A stretch of 64,000 nucleotides of DNA from Flavobacteriales bacterium (GTDB lineage: Bacteria; Bacteroidota; Bacteroidia; Flavobacteriales; CAJXXR01). The translations under genes and the position numbers were made by a program. Location of the stretch: the NCBI GenBank assembly GCA_025210805.1, contig JAOAQX010000006.1, forward strand, positions 62,001-126,000, in the 5' to 3' direction. Within the stretch, counting starts at the first letter, position 1. The number at the start of each line of letters is the position of its first letter. This document shows positions 54,414 through 62,994 of this stretch, piece after piece. The notes beneath the pieces are model-generated. The model searched no databases. It was given only the letters and a program-made list of their open reading frames with translations, and was not told the DNA's origin.

Positions 54414-54495
54414 TACCGAAGGCGGGACTCGAACCCGCACGCCCGAAAGCAAAGGATTTTGAATCCTTCGTGTCTACCAATTCCACCACTTCGGC
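54414..54495 (-). tRNA. tRNA-Leu(CAA), intact, carried by the element
   Basis: 82 nt. Acceptor GCCGAAG pairs with CTTCGGT (one G-U), D arm with AATTGGTAGAC, anticodon arm AAGGA-TTCAAAA-TCCTT giving anticodon CAA, class II variable arm, T arm GCGGG-TTCGAGT-CCCGC, discriminator A; CCA is not encoded. It lies 26 bp inside the right core site and on the inner side of the 5' half of the split tRNA, so it belongs to the element. It would replace the leucine tRNA that the integration breaks. Confidence 0.92.
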
Positions 54496-54521
54496 AAGTG
54501 ATTATTTCAAACGGACTCAAA

Positions 54522-54564
54522 TGGATTTTGAATCCAGCGCGTCTACCAATTCCGCCACCAAGGC
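54522..54564 (-). pseudogene. 5' half of split tRNA-Leu(CAA) (attR side)
   Basis: On the minus strand: GCCTTGG acceptor strand, D arm and the anticodon arm up to GGATTCAAAATCCA, after which tRNA sequence stops and element sequence begins. Its partner is at 29704-29756. Confidence 0.9.
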
Positions 54565-54693
54565 ATACTTTGAGAGTGGTGCAAATATAAAGGCTTTTTT
54601 GAAAATGGAGGATAGTTTTATAGAAAAAATAATGACTCCAAAGTGTTTTTTTTGAGAAGAAAAATTATCTTTTTGAAACAGAGAATGTTTGTT

Positions 54694-55029
54694 TTAAGAG
54701 ATTTCCACATTTGGATCCCAAAAAACCGTTTTAAAATCCTGTATTTGATCCTCCACTACTGTGATTCCTTCGTTTTCAAGCTTTTTTTGCATTTCATCGG
54801 GGGTAGAAAAATGGTGTTTTCCAGTGAGCAAACCATTTCTATTGACCACTCGGTGGGCAGGAATTTCGGGTTTATTATGTGCCTGATTCATAGCAAAACC
54901 CACCATTCTAGAAGATCTTGGAGCTCCCAAACATCGGGCAATAGCACCATAAGAAGTAGCTCTTCCTTGGGGTATTTGCTTCACAATTTCATAAACTTTT
55001 TCGGGGAAGGTTTTTTCCATTCTACTCAA
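54694..55029 (-). CDS. Alkyltransferase-like protein (ATL, MGMT family)
   Basis: 111 residues, DNA-binding domain of the MGMT family only (IPQGRATSYGAIARCLGAPR). The active-site motif is PAHRV instead of PCHRV, so it cannot accept alkyl groups; ATL proteins bind O6-alkylguanine and hand it to nucleotide-excision repair. It is translationally coupled to trmB by a 4-bp overlap. Confidence 0.88.
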   Translation of the reverse strand: MSRMEKTFPEKVYEIVKQIPQGRATSYGAIARCLGAPRSSRMVGFAMNQAHNKPEIPAHRVVNRNGLLTGKHHFSTPDEMQKKLENEGITVVEDQIQDFKTVFWDPNVEIS

Positions 55030-55706
55030 TAATTCAACCTAAATTGTACATAAGTAATAGGAAAACCTTTACTGTGAAAAAGCTCTTCATAATAGGTTTT
55101 GATATTCATCAAAAGCTCATTATCTTTTCTCATTTTGTAAACATCATGTGATGCATCAATCACTTCATGATTTTCAAGCTCTATCACTCCCATAGTAAAT
55201 CCATGTAAAAACGCAGAATCAGTTTTTAGATGTATGCGTCCATCTTTTTGGAGAAATTGGTGGTATTTCTTCAAAAAATCAGGATGTGTAAGTCGTTTGG
55301 AACGTCTTCTAAACTTAATCTGAGGATCAGGAAAGGTAATCCAAATCTCGCTCACCTCTCCACTTCCAAAACAATAGGCAATATCTTCAATTTTTATTCT
55401 AAGAAATGCCACATTATCTAGTTTTTTATCAATGGCTTGAGTAGCACCTTGCCACATTCTAGAACCTTTGATATCAATTCCGATAAAGTTTTTTTCTGGA
55501 AAGCGTTCTGCCAAAGCAACAGAATACTCGCCCCGCCCACAACCTAATTCAAGAACAATCGGATGATCGTTTTTAAACATTTTCTTCAGCCAATTTCCTT
55601 TAAAATCAAATCTCCCTTCGGTGAGCTCTTCTCTACTTGGCTGTACTACATGCGGAAATGTTTCCATTTCTGCAAATTTTTTTAGTTTGTTTTTTCCCAT
55701 TTTCAA
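55026..55706 (-). CDS. trmB: tRNA (guanine-N7)-methyltransferase
   Basis: 226 residues (224 if the second Met is used). SAM-binding motif VLELGCGRGEYSVALAERFP, FIGIDIKGSRMW, and the TrmB signatures ITFPDPQIKFRRRSKRLTHP and HLKTDS. It makes m7G46 in the tRNA variable loop. It ends in TGA, overlapping the ATL start. A bidirectional-looking hairpin lies upstream. Confidence 0.93.
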   Translation of the reverse strand: MKMGKNKLKKFAEMETFPHVVQPSREELTEGRFDFKGNWLKKMFKNDHPIVLELGCGRGEYSVALAERFPEKNFIGIDIKGSRMWQGATQAIDKKLDNVAFLRIKIEDIAYCFGSGEVSEIWITFPDPQIKFRRRSKRLTHPDFLKKYHQFLQKDGRIHLKTDSAFLHGFTMGVIELENHEVIDASHDVYKMRKDNELLMNIKTYYEELFHSKGFPITYVQFRLNY

Positions 55707-55718
55707 GTTTCCTCAAAA

Positions 55719-55757
55719 AAAACCACTTAAAAATAAATGTTGATTTTTAAGTGGTTT
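55719..55757 (-). terminator. Terminator after the DUF3127 gene
   Basis: AAACCACTTAAAAAT / ATTTTTAAGTGGTTT with a 9-nt loop and a T run on the minus strand, about 95 bp after the DUF3127 stop codon. Confidence 0.8.
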
Positions 55758-55851
55758 AAATGTGTTTTTTGATATCTAGAATACCAATAAAAATCTCAAT
55801 AAGCCTTGAATAGCAAATGTTTACCACTCATAACTCATGAAAAGTTAGTTA

Positions 55852-56217
55852 TTAAAACGGTAAATCGTCATCTACATCATTACTAGCCTCTCCTTGTGGT
55901 GCACTTGATGGTGCAGCTGCTGGAGCACCTGTTTGCACTTTTTGGATTCTCCAAGCAGTAAGCGTATTAAATACTTTAATTTCCGAATTTGAATCTTTTT
56001 GCCACTCACGACCTCTTAGGTTGAAAAATACTTCAATGATTTCTCCTTCCTTAAATTCGTCAATCAAGGTTACTTTATCCTGTACAAGCTCTATTCCAAT
56101 AGTTTGTGGATATTGCTCATCTGTTACGATTACAAATTCTCTCTTTTTAAATGTATCAGTAATCTGTTGTACATTATTAATTCTTTTAAGTTTACCAATT
56201 ACTTTTAATGGTTCCAT
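55852..56217 (-). CDS. DUF3127 OB-fold protein with SSB-like acidic tail
   Basis: 121 residues. The N-terminal ~90 residues fit DUF3127, an OB-fold family of Bacteroidota (GKLKRINNVQQITDTFKKRE, TIGIELVQDKVTLID). A flexible Ala/Pro linker leads to a C-terminal DDDLPF, very like the DDDIPF protein-docking tip of single-stranded DNA-binding protein. Binding of DNA and SSB partners is inferred. Confidence 0.8.
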   Translation of the reverse strand: MEPLKVIGKLKRINNVQQITDTFKKREFVIVTDEQYPQTIGIELVQDKVTLIDEFKEGEIIEVFFNLRGREWQKDSNSEIKVFNTLTAWRIQKVQTGAPAAAPSSAPQGEASNDVDDDLPF

Positions 56218-56233
56218 ATTTCGTTGTTTTTAG

Positions 56234-57097
56234 TTACAAATTTTTAAGTAGCGTGTACCAAGCATCTTGCACATTGTTTCCTGCAAGGAGCTCTTTGGCA
56301 AGCAAATGCGCTTCTTCTGTTGAAAGCGAACCGCTAATTTCCGAATTTTTTTCCCATTGAGCAAGTTCTTCTTGGGAAGGAATCGCCTCAACATTAGCAA
56401 GACGAGCAAGATCATTTCCTGTTAAAAATCCAGATTCTTTTATTTCTTTTGGTAATTGATCGATCCCTATTCCTTTGGAAGCAATGGGTTTTTCAATTTC
56501 AAAAAGGGCTTCATCATTGGCTCTACAATACCAATTTCCTCCCATTCTAGCTACAAGATCGATTTTAAATGGATCAATTTTTCCATTTTCATCCAGTACT
56601 CGGTCATCCACATGAATAGTGGTTACTTCACAGATAATCAGATTTCCTGCTCCTGCATTTTGACCCAGTTCTTTCACTTCTATCACCTTACATTCTATTT
56701 GCATAGGCGATTCTGCTACTCTAAGAGGTTGTACCGTTTCAGATTCGATAGCCGTAAATCCTGCTTTTTCAAATTCGTTTACGCCTTTTCCATACTCGGT
56801 ACTAGAGAGCGACATTTGTTCTACAACAGCATGATTTACAATATTGATTACCACTTCTGGGTGTTCTAACACATTTTCTAAGGTGTGTTTTATGGTATTA
56901 TCTCTTACTCTTCGGGCAGGAGAAAATATCAATATTGGCGGATTGGCACTAAATACATTGAAAAAACTAAATGGACTTAAATTGGGCGTTCCATCAGCAT
57001 CTACGGTACTAGCTAAGGCAATAGGACGAGGACCCACACCTCCAAGAAGGAGTCCGTGTAGTTCTTTTGTCGAGACTTCTTTGGCGTTTATTTTCAT
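56234..57097 (-). CDS. Flavin reductase-like FMN-binding protein
   Basis: 287 residues from the ATG at 57095-57097; a longer frame from 57154 would overlap the lipoprotein gene and lacks family sequence. The flavin-reductase core is clear (GVGPRPIALASTVDADGTPN, LSPFSFFNVFSANPPILIFS, VVINIVNHAVVEQM, CKVIEVKELG). It would bind FMN and act as an oxidoreductase; the substrate is unknown. It follows the lipoprotein gene by 7 bp. Confidence 0.85.
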   Translation of the reverse strand: MKINAKEVSTKELHGLLLGGVGPRPIALASTVDADGTPNLSPFSFFNVFSANPPILIFSPARRVRDNTIKHTLENVLEHPEVVINIVNHAVVEQMSLSSTEYGKGVNEFEKAGFTAIESETVQPLRVAESPMQIECKVIEVKELGQNAGAGNLIICEVTTIHVDDRVLDENGKIDPFKIDLVARMGGNWYCRANDEALFEIEKPIASKGIGIDQLPKEIKESGFLTGNDLARLANVEAIPSQEELAQWEKNSEISGSLSTEEAHLLAKELLAGNNVQDAWYTLLKNL

Positions 57098-57104
57098 AAT
57101 GAAA

Positions 57105-57698
57105 TTACGGATTGATCGTGATATATGTAGGATGTTGTTGTACCATTCCTCCAATATTATACGAAGGTCTTAGTTTGAAACTCAATTTTGATGATTGAGC
57201 ACTTTGTCCATTATTCGCTGGCACTCCAAGAAGTGTTAGGGCAGTTTCTAAAATTTTAGTTCCACTTTCTCCAGAAAATACCTTAAATAAATCGGCCTTT
57301 ACGGTCAATGGAATCTGTCCGTGTCCGTTAGCAGGAATATGTACTGGCTGATCAATCACTCCATTTATCATTTCTTTTCCATCTATAAGTGCAATCCAGT
57401 CTAAACCACTTATTGTGGAAGCACTACCTTTATTATCAACTCCTACATTTACGACCATTTCTATAGGCAATTCTTTGGTTACCAATAATGACGTAAGCTT
57501 AATTCCGTCCATAATACCAAAATCCTTAACAGATCTTTTATTTCCTACGTCTAAACCTGCAATCTTATATCCTTTTACATTGTCTACTTTATAAGAACAA
57601 TTTGTAGCAAGGTTTGCAATAGATTTAAGTTCCTCACAAGAATTAAATGAGAATAAGATGGCTACTAGCCAACCGAATAGGGTTATTTTTCTAAGCAT
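57105..57698 (-). CDS. LEA/WHy-like lipoprotein
   Basis: 197 residues. Lipoprotein signal with lipobox-like FSFNSC, Cys ~21. The rest is a beta-sandwich of the LEA14/WHy type (LTSLLVTKELPIEMVVNVGV, IPANGHGQIPLTVKADL). It is likely anchored to the cell envelope. The role is unknown. Confidence 0.7.
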   Translation of the reverse strand: MLRKITLFGWLVAILFSFNSCEELKSIANLATNCSYKVDNVKGYKIAGLDVGNKRSVKDFGIMDGIKLTSLLVTKELPIEMVVNVGVDNKGSASTISGLDWIALIDGKEMINGVIDQPVHIPANGHGQIPLTVKADLFKVFSGESGTKILETALTLLGVPANNGQSAQSSKLSFKLRPSYNIGGMVQQHPTYITINP

Positions 57699-57902
57699 AA
57701 TATATTTCTTTTATTTTTCCAAAATTAAGGCAATTATACCGATTACTTACTAATTGTACACTTATTTCATTGGGTTCATCATTAAACTTTCGTAATGTAT
57801 CGGCATCAGACAAAAAGAATCGTCTAATTTCCCTATGCTTACAATTGATTTTTAGCAATGTGTCGATATAATCCCGAATGGTAAATTTACGCTAGAAATG
57901 TT

Positions 57903-59330
57903 CTATTTGGAATTTTCTATTTGCCATTTTAGGTATTTTGCACTTCCTTCAATATCTTTTTGATAAGAATAGTGGTTATAGTTTTCTAATTCTTCCAATA
58001 ATTTCAAAGATTTTTTCGGCTCTTTTTTATACAAAGCTTGCGCTAAAATCAAGATTCCTTTGGGTTTATAATACCAATTCCTAGGATTATCGGGAAATTT
58101 TGATGCCCAATTTTTTAAGATTTTTTCGGCTGTTGCCAAATCATTTTTTTCGACGAATGACCTTAGGTAGTAATAGAATTGTCGCTCGTCTGTAATATCC
58201 ATCTCCTCTGATGAGTATTCCAAAATAATTCGATTCGCATTTCCTTGATCAAACCAATTCCTAAGAATAATGGTTGTTTTATCCAAAGGGTAAGAAATTT
58301 CATTTCGAGCCCATCGGTCTTTTCCATTTTGATAAGGTCTTTTTGTTAAAGTTTTTTCTTTATAAAACGTTTGATTCTTGTCTTGATTCTCTACAATAGA
58401 AATTTGATAAAGCAGATAATATGCCATCGTTTTATTTGATGGAGACTCAGAAATTTCGATAAATTTTTGCAAATATTTTTTAGCCTCAGTATAATTTCCC
58501 AAAACAAAATAACTTTTCCCCATCAGTAAATGGCTTAGTTTCATGTTTTCGCATTTTTTTAAATACTCCAAAGCTTTCAAAGGTTTTCTATTACTCAAAA
58601 GAACCTGCCCTTTGAGTAAATGATATACGGGGTAATTCAATTTTTCGGTTATGGGAGGCAGTCCAAATTTATTTTTTGAATACAGGTGAAGCATTTCATA
58701 TTCAAACTTTGTTTGTGCATCTATTTGTTGATGCTCATAAATATTTTTGAGTGCTTCTATCGCTTGTTTTTCATTAGGCTTAAAGCCAAATATTTTTAAA
58801 ATACTTTGTAATGATTTTGGCAAAAAACTCAAAGTAAGATTAATATTATGGTATCCAAACTGGGAAGGAAGGTAATTAGGATACTGTTTTCTATTGGCTT
58901 CCATCTTTTTATAAGCTCTATACAAGGATTTGATAGAGGCAAAATCTTGGCTTTGTTCAGTATGAATAATTCCCAAAAAAGCATGATGCTCTGCTAGGGT
59001 TTGTCTATACAATGCTTGATGGTTAGAAAAAGGAGTATTTTCTAGTGTTTCAATGCGATTTTCAATTTTATTAATCTGTTTTTCAGATTTAGAAGATTCA
59101 TTAAAAATCCACTGGATAAGCTCAAATTTATTGGTCCAATACACACTATCCAAAGTATGTTCAAATGGTCCTCTTGGTCTTTCTACTTTTTGAATTTTAC
59201 CTGTATAATTTTGAGCATTAACGCTTTGAAAGCTAACAATAAATAATATTAAAATCATTAGAGAAAAAAAAAGAGGATACCATACATCCTCTTTTTTCCA
59301 AACATCAATATGTTTTTTATTTTTGATCAT
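57903..59330 (-). CDS. TPR-repeat exported protein
   Basis: 475 residues from Met6 at 59330; a start at 59345 would extend the overlap with the zinc-ribbon gene from 14 to 29 bp. N-terminal hydrophobic segment (YPLFFSLMILILFIVSFQSV, ending NAQ) as signal or anchor. TPR-type helices span ~200-470 (LLSNRKPLKALEYLKKCENM, YFVLGNYTEAKKYLQKFIE). No enzymatic motif; probably an envelope scaffold. Confidence 0.7.
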   Translation of the reverse strand: MIKNKKHIDVWKKEDVWYPLFFSLMILILFIVSFQSVNAQNYTGKIQKVERPRGPFEHTLDSVYWTNKFELIQWIFNESSKSEKQINKIENRIETLENTPFSNHQALYRQTLAEHHAFLGIIHTEQSQDFASIKSLYRAYKKMEANRKQYPNYLPSQFGYHNINLTLSFLPKSLQSILKIFGFKPNEKQAIEALKNIYEHQQIDAQTKFEYEMLHLYSKNKFGLPPITEKLNYPVYHLLKGQVLLSNRKPLKALEYLKKCENMKLSHLLMGKSYFVLGNYTEAKKYLQKFIEISESPSNKTMAYYLLYQISIVENQDKNQTFYKEKTLTKRPYQNGKDRWARNEISYPLDKTTIILRNWFDQGNANRIILEYSSEEMDITDERQFYYYLRSFVEKNDLATAEKILKNWASKFPDNPRNWYYKPKGILILAQALYKKEPKKSLKLLEELENYNHYSYQKDIEGSAKYLKWQIENSK

Positions 59331-60072
59331 CAGAAATTGCCTCATCTATCAAAACACGTCCACAGTGCTCACATACAATAATTTTTTTGTGAGTAGCAAT
59401 GTCTAGTTGACGCTGAGGGGGAATTTTACTATAACATCCTCCACAAGCATCACGCTCTACCTTTACAACTGCCATGCGATTTGTGAGATTATCTCTTAGT
59501 CTTTTATAAGCTTTAAGTAATCTGTCATCAATTACTTTTTCAGCTTTTGCAAGCTCTCTATTAAGCTTTTTCTCGTCTTTTTCTGTTTCTAAAACAATTG
59601 TCTCTAGTTCAGATTTCTTTTGTTTTAGATCCAATTCTCTTTCGCCAGCAGCTCCTTCAGAATTGGTAATGGTATCTTTAATACGATCAATAGAAGCTTT
59701 AAATTCTTTGATATGCTTTTCTGCTAGTTGAATCTCCAATTCTTGGAATTCAATTTCTTTACTAAGCGCTTCGTATTCACGGTTATTTCTAACGTTCTTC
59801 TGCTGGTTGGTATATTTTTCAATGGCAGATTTAGAAGTGTTTATCTTGTCTTGTCTGTCCATGATAGACATTTCAACATTACGAATCTCCGTCTTAAAAT
59901 TCTCTACTCGTGTAGCAAGTCCTTCGATTTCGTCTTCAAGGTTACGAACTTCTTCTGGAAGTGCTCCTCTTAATATTCTAATTTCATCCAACTGCGAATC
60001 AATAGTTTGCAATTTATGAAGTGCTGCAAGCTTTTCTTCTACGGTATAGTTTGATTGTGATTTCTTTGCCAT
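59317..60072 (-). CDS. C4-type zinc-ribbon coiled-coil protein
   Basis: 251 residues: long N-terminal coiled coil (~20-190) and C-terminal zinc ribbon with CGGC and CEHC pairs (ACGGCYSKIPPQRQ, IIVCEHCGRVL). This is the CT398/zf-RING_7 family, often next to Nif3-like proteins as here (6 bp apart). The function is unknown, perhaps scaffolding. Confidence 0.88.
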   Translation of the reverse strand: MAKKSQSNYTVEEKLAALHKLQTIDSQLDEIRILRGALPEEVRNLEDEIEGLATRVENFKTEIRNVEMSIMDRQDKINTSKSAIEKYTNQQKNVRNNREYEALSKEIEFQELEIQLAEKHIKEFKASIDRIKDTITNSEGAAGERELDLKQKKSELETIVLETEKDEKKLNRELAKAEKVIDDRLLKAYKRLRDNLTNRMAVVKVERDACGGCYSKIPPQRQLDIATHKKIIVCEHCGRVLIDEAISDDQK

Positions 60073-60078
60073 ATTTTA

Positions 60079-61173
60079 CTAAAAAAATGAGATCGGATTT
60101 GTATTTTGCTCAGATCTGTAAATGGCAAAAGTACAATTTTTTTCGCGAATAAATTCGTCTATTAATTCAATTGTTAAATGCTCACTTTCATAGTGTCCGA
60201 TATCGGCAATCATTATTTGGTCTTCAGCATCAAAAAACTCATGGTATTTAAAGTCTCCTGTAACAAAAACATCTGCCTGTATCCCTTTGGCTTTCGCCAA
60301 TAAAAAAGAGCCTGAACCTCCACAAAGTGCAATTTTCTGTACCTCTTGCTTAATGGGTTTAGTGTGTTTGATAGCCTCTACTCCAAAAGTGGTTTTAATA
60401 TGATTAAAGAATGTTTGCCAAGGCATCGGTTCTGGCAACATTCCTACCATTCCACTCCCCACTTGAGTATGACTATTTTCTAAACTCAAGATATAATATG
60501 CAACTTCTTCGTAAGGATGTGTTTGCTTCAATGCTTGTACTAACGAATATTCTTGGTGTTTTTCAAAAATTACTTCAATCTTCACCTCATGCTCTTCGTG
60601 TCTTTCATCTATATTTCCCACAAAAGGTTTGGCTTGGTCTTTCGCCCGAAAAGTTCCTTGTCCTTGGGTATTAAAAGAGCATTGATCATAATTACCAATA
60701 TTCCCTGCTCCTGCTTCAAAAAGGGCATTTTGAACCTCTTTTGCATGGGTTTTAGGCACAAAAACTTCCATTTTCTTGAGCAAAGACGATTTAGGAGCTA
60801 AAATTTGATAATTCTCTAGTCCTAGCTTTTGGGCAAACTTGGCATTTACTCCAGTCATCACAGCATCCAGATTGGTATGAATAGCATAAAGTGCAATATC
60901 ATTTTTTATTGCTTTGAGAACCGTACGTTCTACATAGTTTTTACCGGTAAGACTTTTTAATCCTTTAAACACAATAGGATGATGAGAGACCACAAGATTG
61001 CAGCCTTTTTGAATAGCTTCTTCCACAACATCTTCTACACAGTCTAAAGAAATAATCACTCCTGTAATTTCTGCTTGAGGATTCCCAACAATCAAACGGG
61101 CATTGTCATAAGATTCTTGGTAGCTCGGTGGTGCCCATTGCTCCAGTAAATGGGTAAGTTCTTTTATTTTCAT
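60079..61173 (-). CDS. Nif3-like dinuclear metal-centre protein (YqfO type)
   Basis: 364 residues, the longer YqfO-like form with an inserted PII/CutA-like domain (~130-230). Metal ligands are visible in VVSHHPIVFKG (His pair), AIHTNLDAV, and near the C-terminus DIGHYESE. It is the first gene of an operon with the zinc-ribbon protein. The enzyme activity is not established for the family. Confidence 0.9.
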   Translation of the reverse strand: MKIKELTHLLEQWAPPSYQESYDNARLIVGNPQAEITGVIISLDCVEDVVEEAIQKGCNLVVSHHPIVFKGLKSLTGKNYVERTVLKAIKNDIALYAIHTNLDAVMTGVNAKFAQKLGLENYQILAPKSSLLKKMEVFVPKTHAKEVQNALFEAGAGNIGNYDQCSFNTQGQGTFRAKDQAKPFVGNIDERHEEHEVKIEVIFEKHQEYSLVQALKQTHPYEEVAYYILSLENSHTQVGSGMVGMLPEPMPWQTFFNHIKTTFGVEAIKHTKPIKQEVQKIALCGGSGSFLLAKAKGIQADVFVTGDFKYHEFFDAEDQIMIADIGHYESEHLTIELIDEFIREKNCTFAIYRSEQNTNPISFF

Positions 61174-61357
61174 TCCTTTTGGGTTTTATTTGGAAAGATG
61201 ATCAAAGGTAAAAAAAGAAAAGTGATCAAAATTTAAAACGACTATTCAAATTTTATTTTTAAAAAACTATCTTGCCATATTTTTCACTGTAAGATTGGTT
61301 ACTGTATGGCTTGGATGCCCCTATTATCTTTGCCGCAAACTAAAGAAACATAAGAAA

Positions 61358-62158
61358 ATGATGCAAATTTTGGTATGGATTGCAGCACTTGCCATAGGGC
61401 TGTCTCTAGGAATTATTGGTGGTGGAGGATCTATTCTCACGGTTCCAGTTATGACTTATATGATGGGAGTAGAGCCTACAATGGCTACAGGTTACTCTCT
61501 ATTTGTTGTGGGTATTTCGGCACTTTTTGGTGCAATCGGAAAATACCGTCAAGGCTTAGTGGATGTAAAAACAGGGGTTATTTTTGCCATTCCTTCGTTT
61601 ATTGCAGTGTACCTTACTCGTGCCTACCTAATTCCTCTTTTACCTGATACTTTTTTTAGTGTAGGTGATTTTGTCTTTACAAAAGATGTCTTCTTAATGG
61701 TGTTTTTTGCCGTTATTATGGTTTTAGCTGCCTTTTCGATGATAAAAGGACGTAAAGACGATGGTAAAAACGAGGACTCTGCTCCTACTTACAATTATCC
61801 TTTGATTTTAGTAGAAGGATTTGTGGTGGGTATCGTAACGGGAATCGTGGGTGCAGGTGGAGGATTTTTAATTATTCCTGCCTTAGTCCTATTGGCTAAA
61901 CTTCCGATGAAAAAAGCTGTGGGAACTTCTTTGATGATTATTACTGCTAAATCTCTTTTTGGATTCATTGGGGAAGTGCAAACCAATGGAGATAAAATGG
62001 ACTGGAATATGCTTCTGATTTTCTCTTCTATTGCCGTTGTAGGAATCCTTTTGGGTACTTATTTAAGCAAATTTATCTCTGCAGGAAATCTCAAAAAAGG
62101 TTTCGGATACTTTGTTCTTATCATGGCAGTGTATATTTTAGCTAAAGAACTACTTTAA
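61358..62158 (+). CDS. TauE/SafE (TSUP) family membrane transporter
   Basis: 266 residues from ATG 61358; the frame upstream to 61295 is not protein-like. Eight TM helices with GIIGGGGSILTVPVMTYMMG and the repeat VGIVTGIVGAGGGFLIIPAL, the signature of sulfite/sulfonate exporters. A -7 box TATCTTTG lies at 61325-61332. The rhodanese gene follows, which fits a role in sulfur-compound transport. Confidence 0.88.
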   Translation: MMQILVWIAALAIGLSLGIIGGGGSILTVPVMTYMMGVEPTMATGYSLFVVGISALFGAIGKYRQGLVDVKTGVIFAIPSFIAVYLTRAYLIPLLPDTFFSVGDFVFTKDVFLMVFFAVIMVLAAFSMIKGRKDDGKNEDSAPTYNYPLILVEGFVVGIVTGIVGAGGGFLIIPALVLLAKLPMKKAVGTSLMIITAKSLFGFIGEVQTNGDKMDWNMLLIFSSIAVVGILLGTYLSKFISAGNLKKGFGYFVLIMAVYILAKELL

Positions 62159-62256
62159 TTTAAACCAAATCATCCCTATCAAATCATAAAATGTTTTAAG
62201 GATCATTTAAAATTAAAATGATTGTTGGGTAAATTAACACAGAAACAACTCAGATT

Positions 62257-62556
62257 ATGAATATCGAAAACTTAACAAAAGATCCATTTTGGAGTGCTTA
62301 CCAAGCCGATGAAAATGCGGTACTTATTGATGTAAGAACGGCTCCTGAAATTGCAGAAAAAAACATTGAAGGGCATTTGGCAATCGACTTTTTTGCCTCA
62401 GATTTTCAAACCAAAATCAACGAACTTGATAAATCTAAAAATTACTATATGTATTGCCGCTCTGGAAACAGAAGTATGCAAGCTTGTTATATGATGAATC
62501 AAATGGGATTTACCGGTAAACTGATAAACCTAGCTGGTGGAATGCTTGCTTGGTAA
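62257..62556 (+). CDS. Single-domain rhodanese
   Basis: 99 residues with the active-site loop CRSGNRS and the N-terminal VLIDVRTAPE. It moves sulfane sulfur. It follows the TauE/SafE gene, a common pairing in sulfur metabolism, and is closed by a strong terminator. Confidence 0.92.
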   Translation: MNIENLTKDPFWSAYQADENAVLIDVRTAPEIAEKNIEGHLAIDFFASDFQTKINELDKSKNYYMYCRSGNRSMQACYMMNQMGFTGKLINLAGGMLAW

Positions 62557-62573
62557 TGCTCATAAACACTCCA

Positions 62574-62612
62574 AAAAAGGCTGTTCGAAATCATTTCGAA
62601 CAGCCTTTTTTT
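62574..62612 (+). terminator. Strong terminator, convergent genes
   Basis: AAAAAGGCTGTTCGAAA / TTTCGAACAGCCTTTTT with a short loop, serving the rhodanese gene and possibly panD from the other side. Confidence 0.9.
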
Positions 62613-62639
62613 ATGAGAATGATTGATCAAACACAGTGT

Positions 62640-62990
62640 TTAATCCAATAAGTTCGTTTCTTCGTTTGGAAAAACAATACTTGGGCTAAAGTTTTTAGCT
62701 TCTTCCATGCTCATTTGTCCGTAGGCAATAAGAATGAGTACGTCTCCTTTTTGTACCCTTCTGGCAGCAGCACCATTTAGGCATATTTCACCAGAATTTC
62801 TTTTCCCTGCGATGGCATAAGTCTCAAGTCGTTCTCCATTGTTTACATTTACAATCTGGATTTTTTCTCCTACTACTAAATTAGCAGCTTCGAGCAAGGC
62901 TTCATCTATGGTGATACTTCCAATATAGTTGAGGTCTGCATTGGTTACCTTTACTCTATGAATTTTTGATTTTACTACAGTAATTGTCAT
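62640..62990 (-). CDS. panD: Aspartate 1-decarboxylase
   Basis: 116 residues, proenzyme of the pyruvoyl-dependent decarboxylase that makes beta-alanine. The self-cleavage site YIGSIT (Gly24-Ser25) is present, as are INGAA-like CLNGAAARR and DVLILIAYG. It lies 4 bp downstream of panC, giving two steps of pantothenate synthesis. Confidence 0.95.
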   Translation of the reverse strand: MTITVVKSKIHRVKVTNADLNYIGSITIDEALLEAANLVVGEKIQIVNVNNGERLETYAIAGKRNSGEICLNGAAARRVQKGDVLILIAYGQMSMEEAKNFSPSIVFPNEETNLLD

Positions 62991-62994
62991 TTCC

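Larger units (their letters stand above)
29743..54535. mobile_element. 24.8-kb integrated element in tRNA-Leu(CAA), plasmid-like, partly UGA-recoded
   Basis: Bounded by the 14-bp core TGGATTTTGAATCC at 29743-29756 and 54522-54535, each joined to one half of a tRNA-Leu gene. Removing one core copy and everything between (24,779 bp) restores the tRNA. A tyrosine recombinase gene starts 80 bp inside the left end. The element holds an iteron origin and initiator, two TraD-like ATPases, a replication-relaxation protein, a MazF-like toxin, a type ISP restriction enzyme and a RloC-like ATPase. No relaxase or full secretion apparatus was seen. None of its genes ends in TGA, and five contain in-frame TGA. 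Confidence 0.85.

Noticed and set aside
54393..54655. Short + strand ORFs over the tRNA region
   Set aside because: They are antisense translations of the tRNA-Leu sequences.
55230..61986. Many ORFs of 60-140 codons opposite trmB, flavin reductase, Nif3-like and TauE genes
   Set aside because: They lie antisense or out of frame within well-recognised genes and have no protein-like content.
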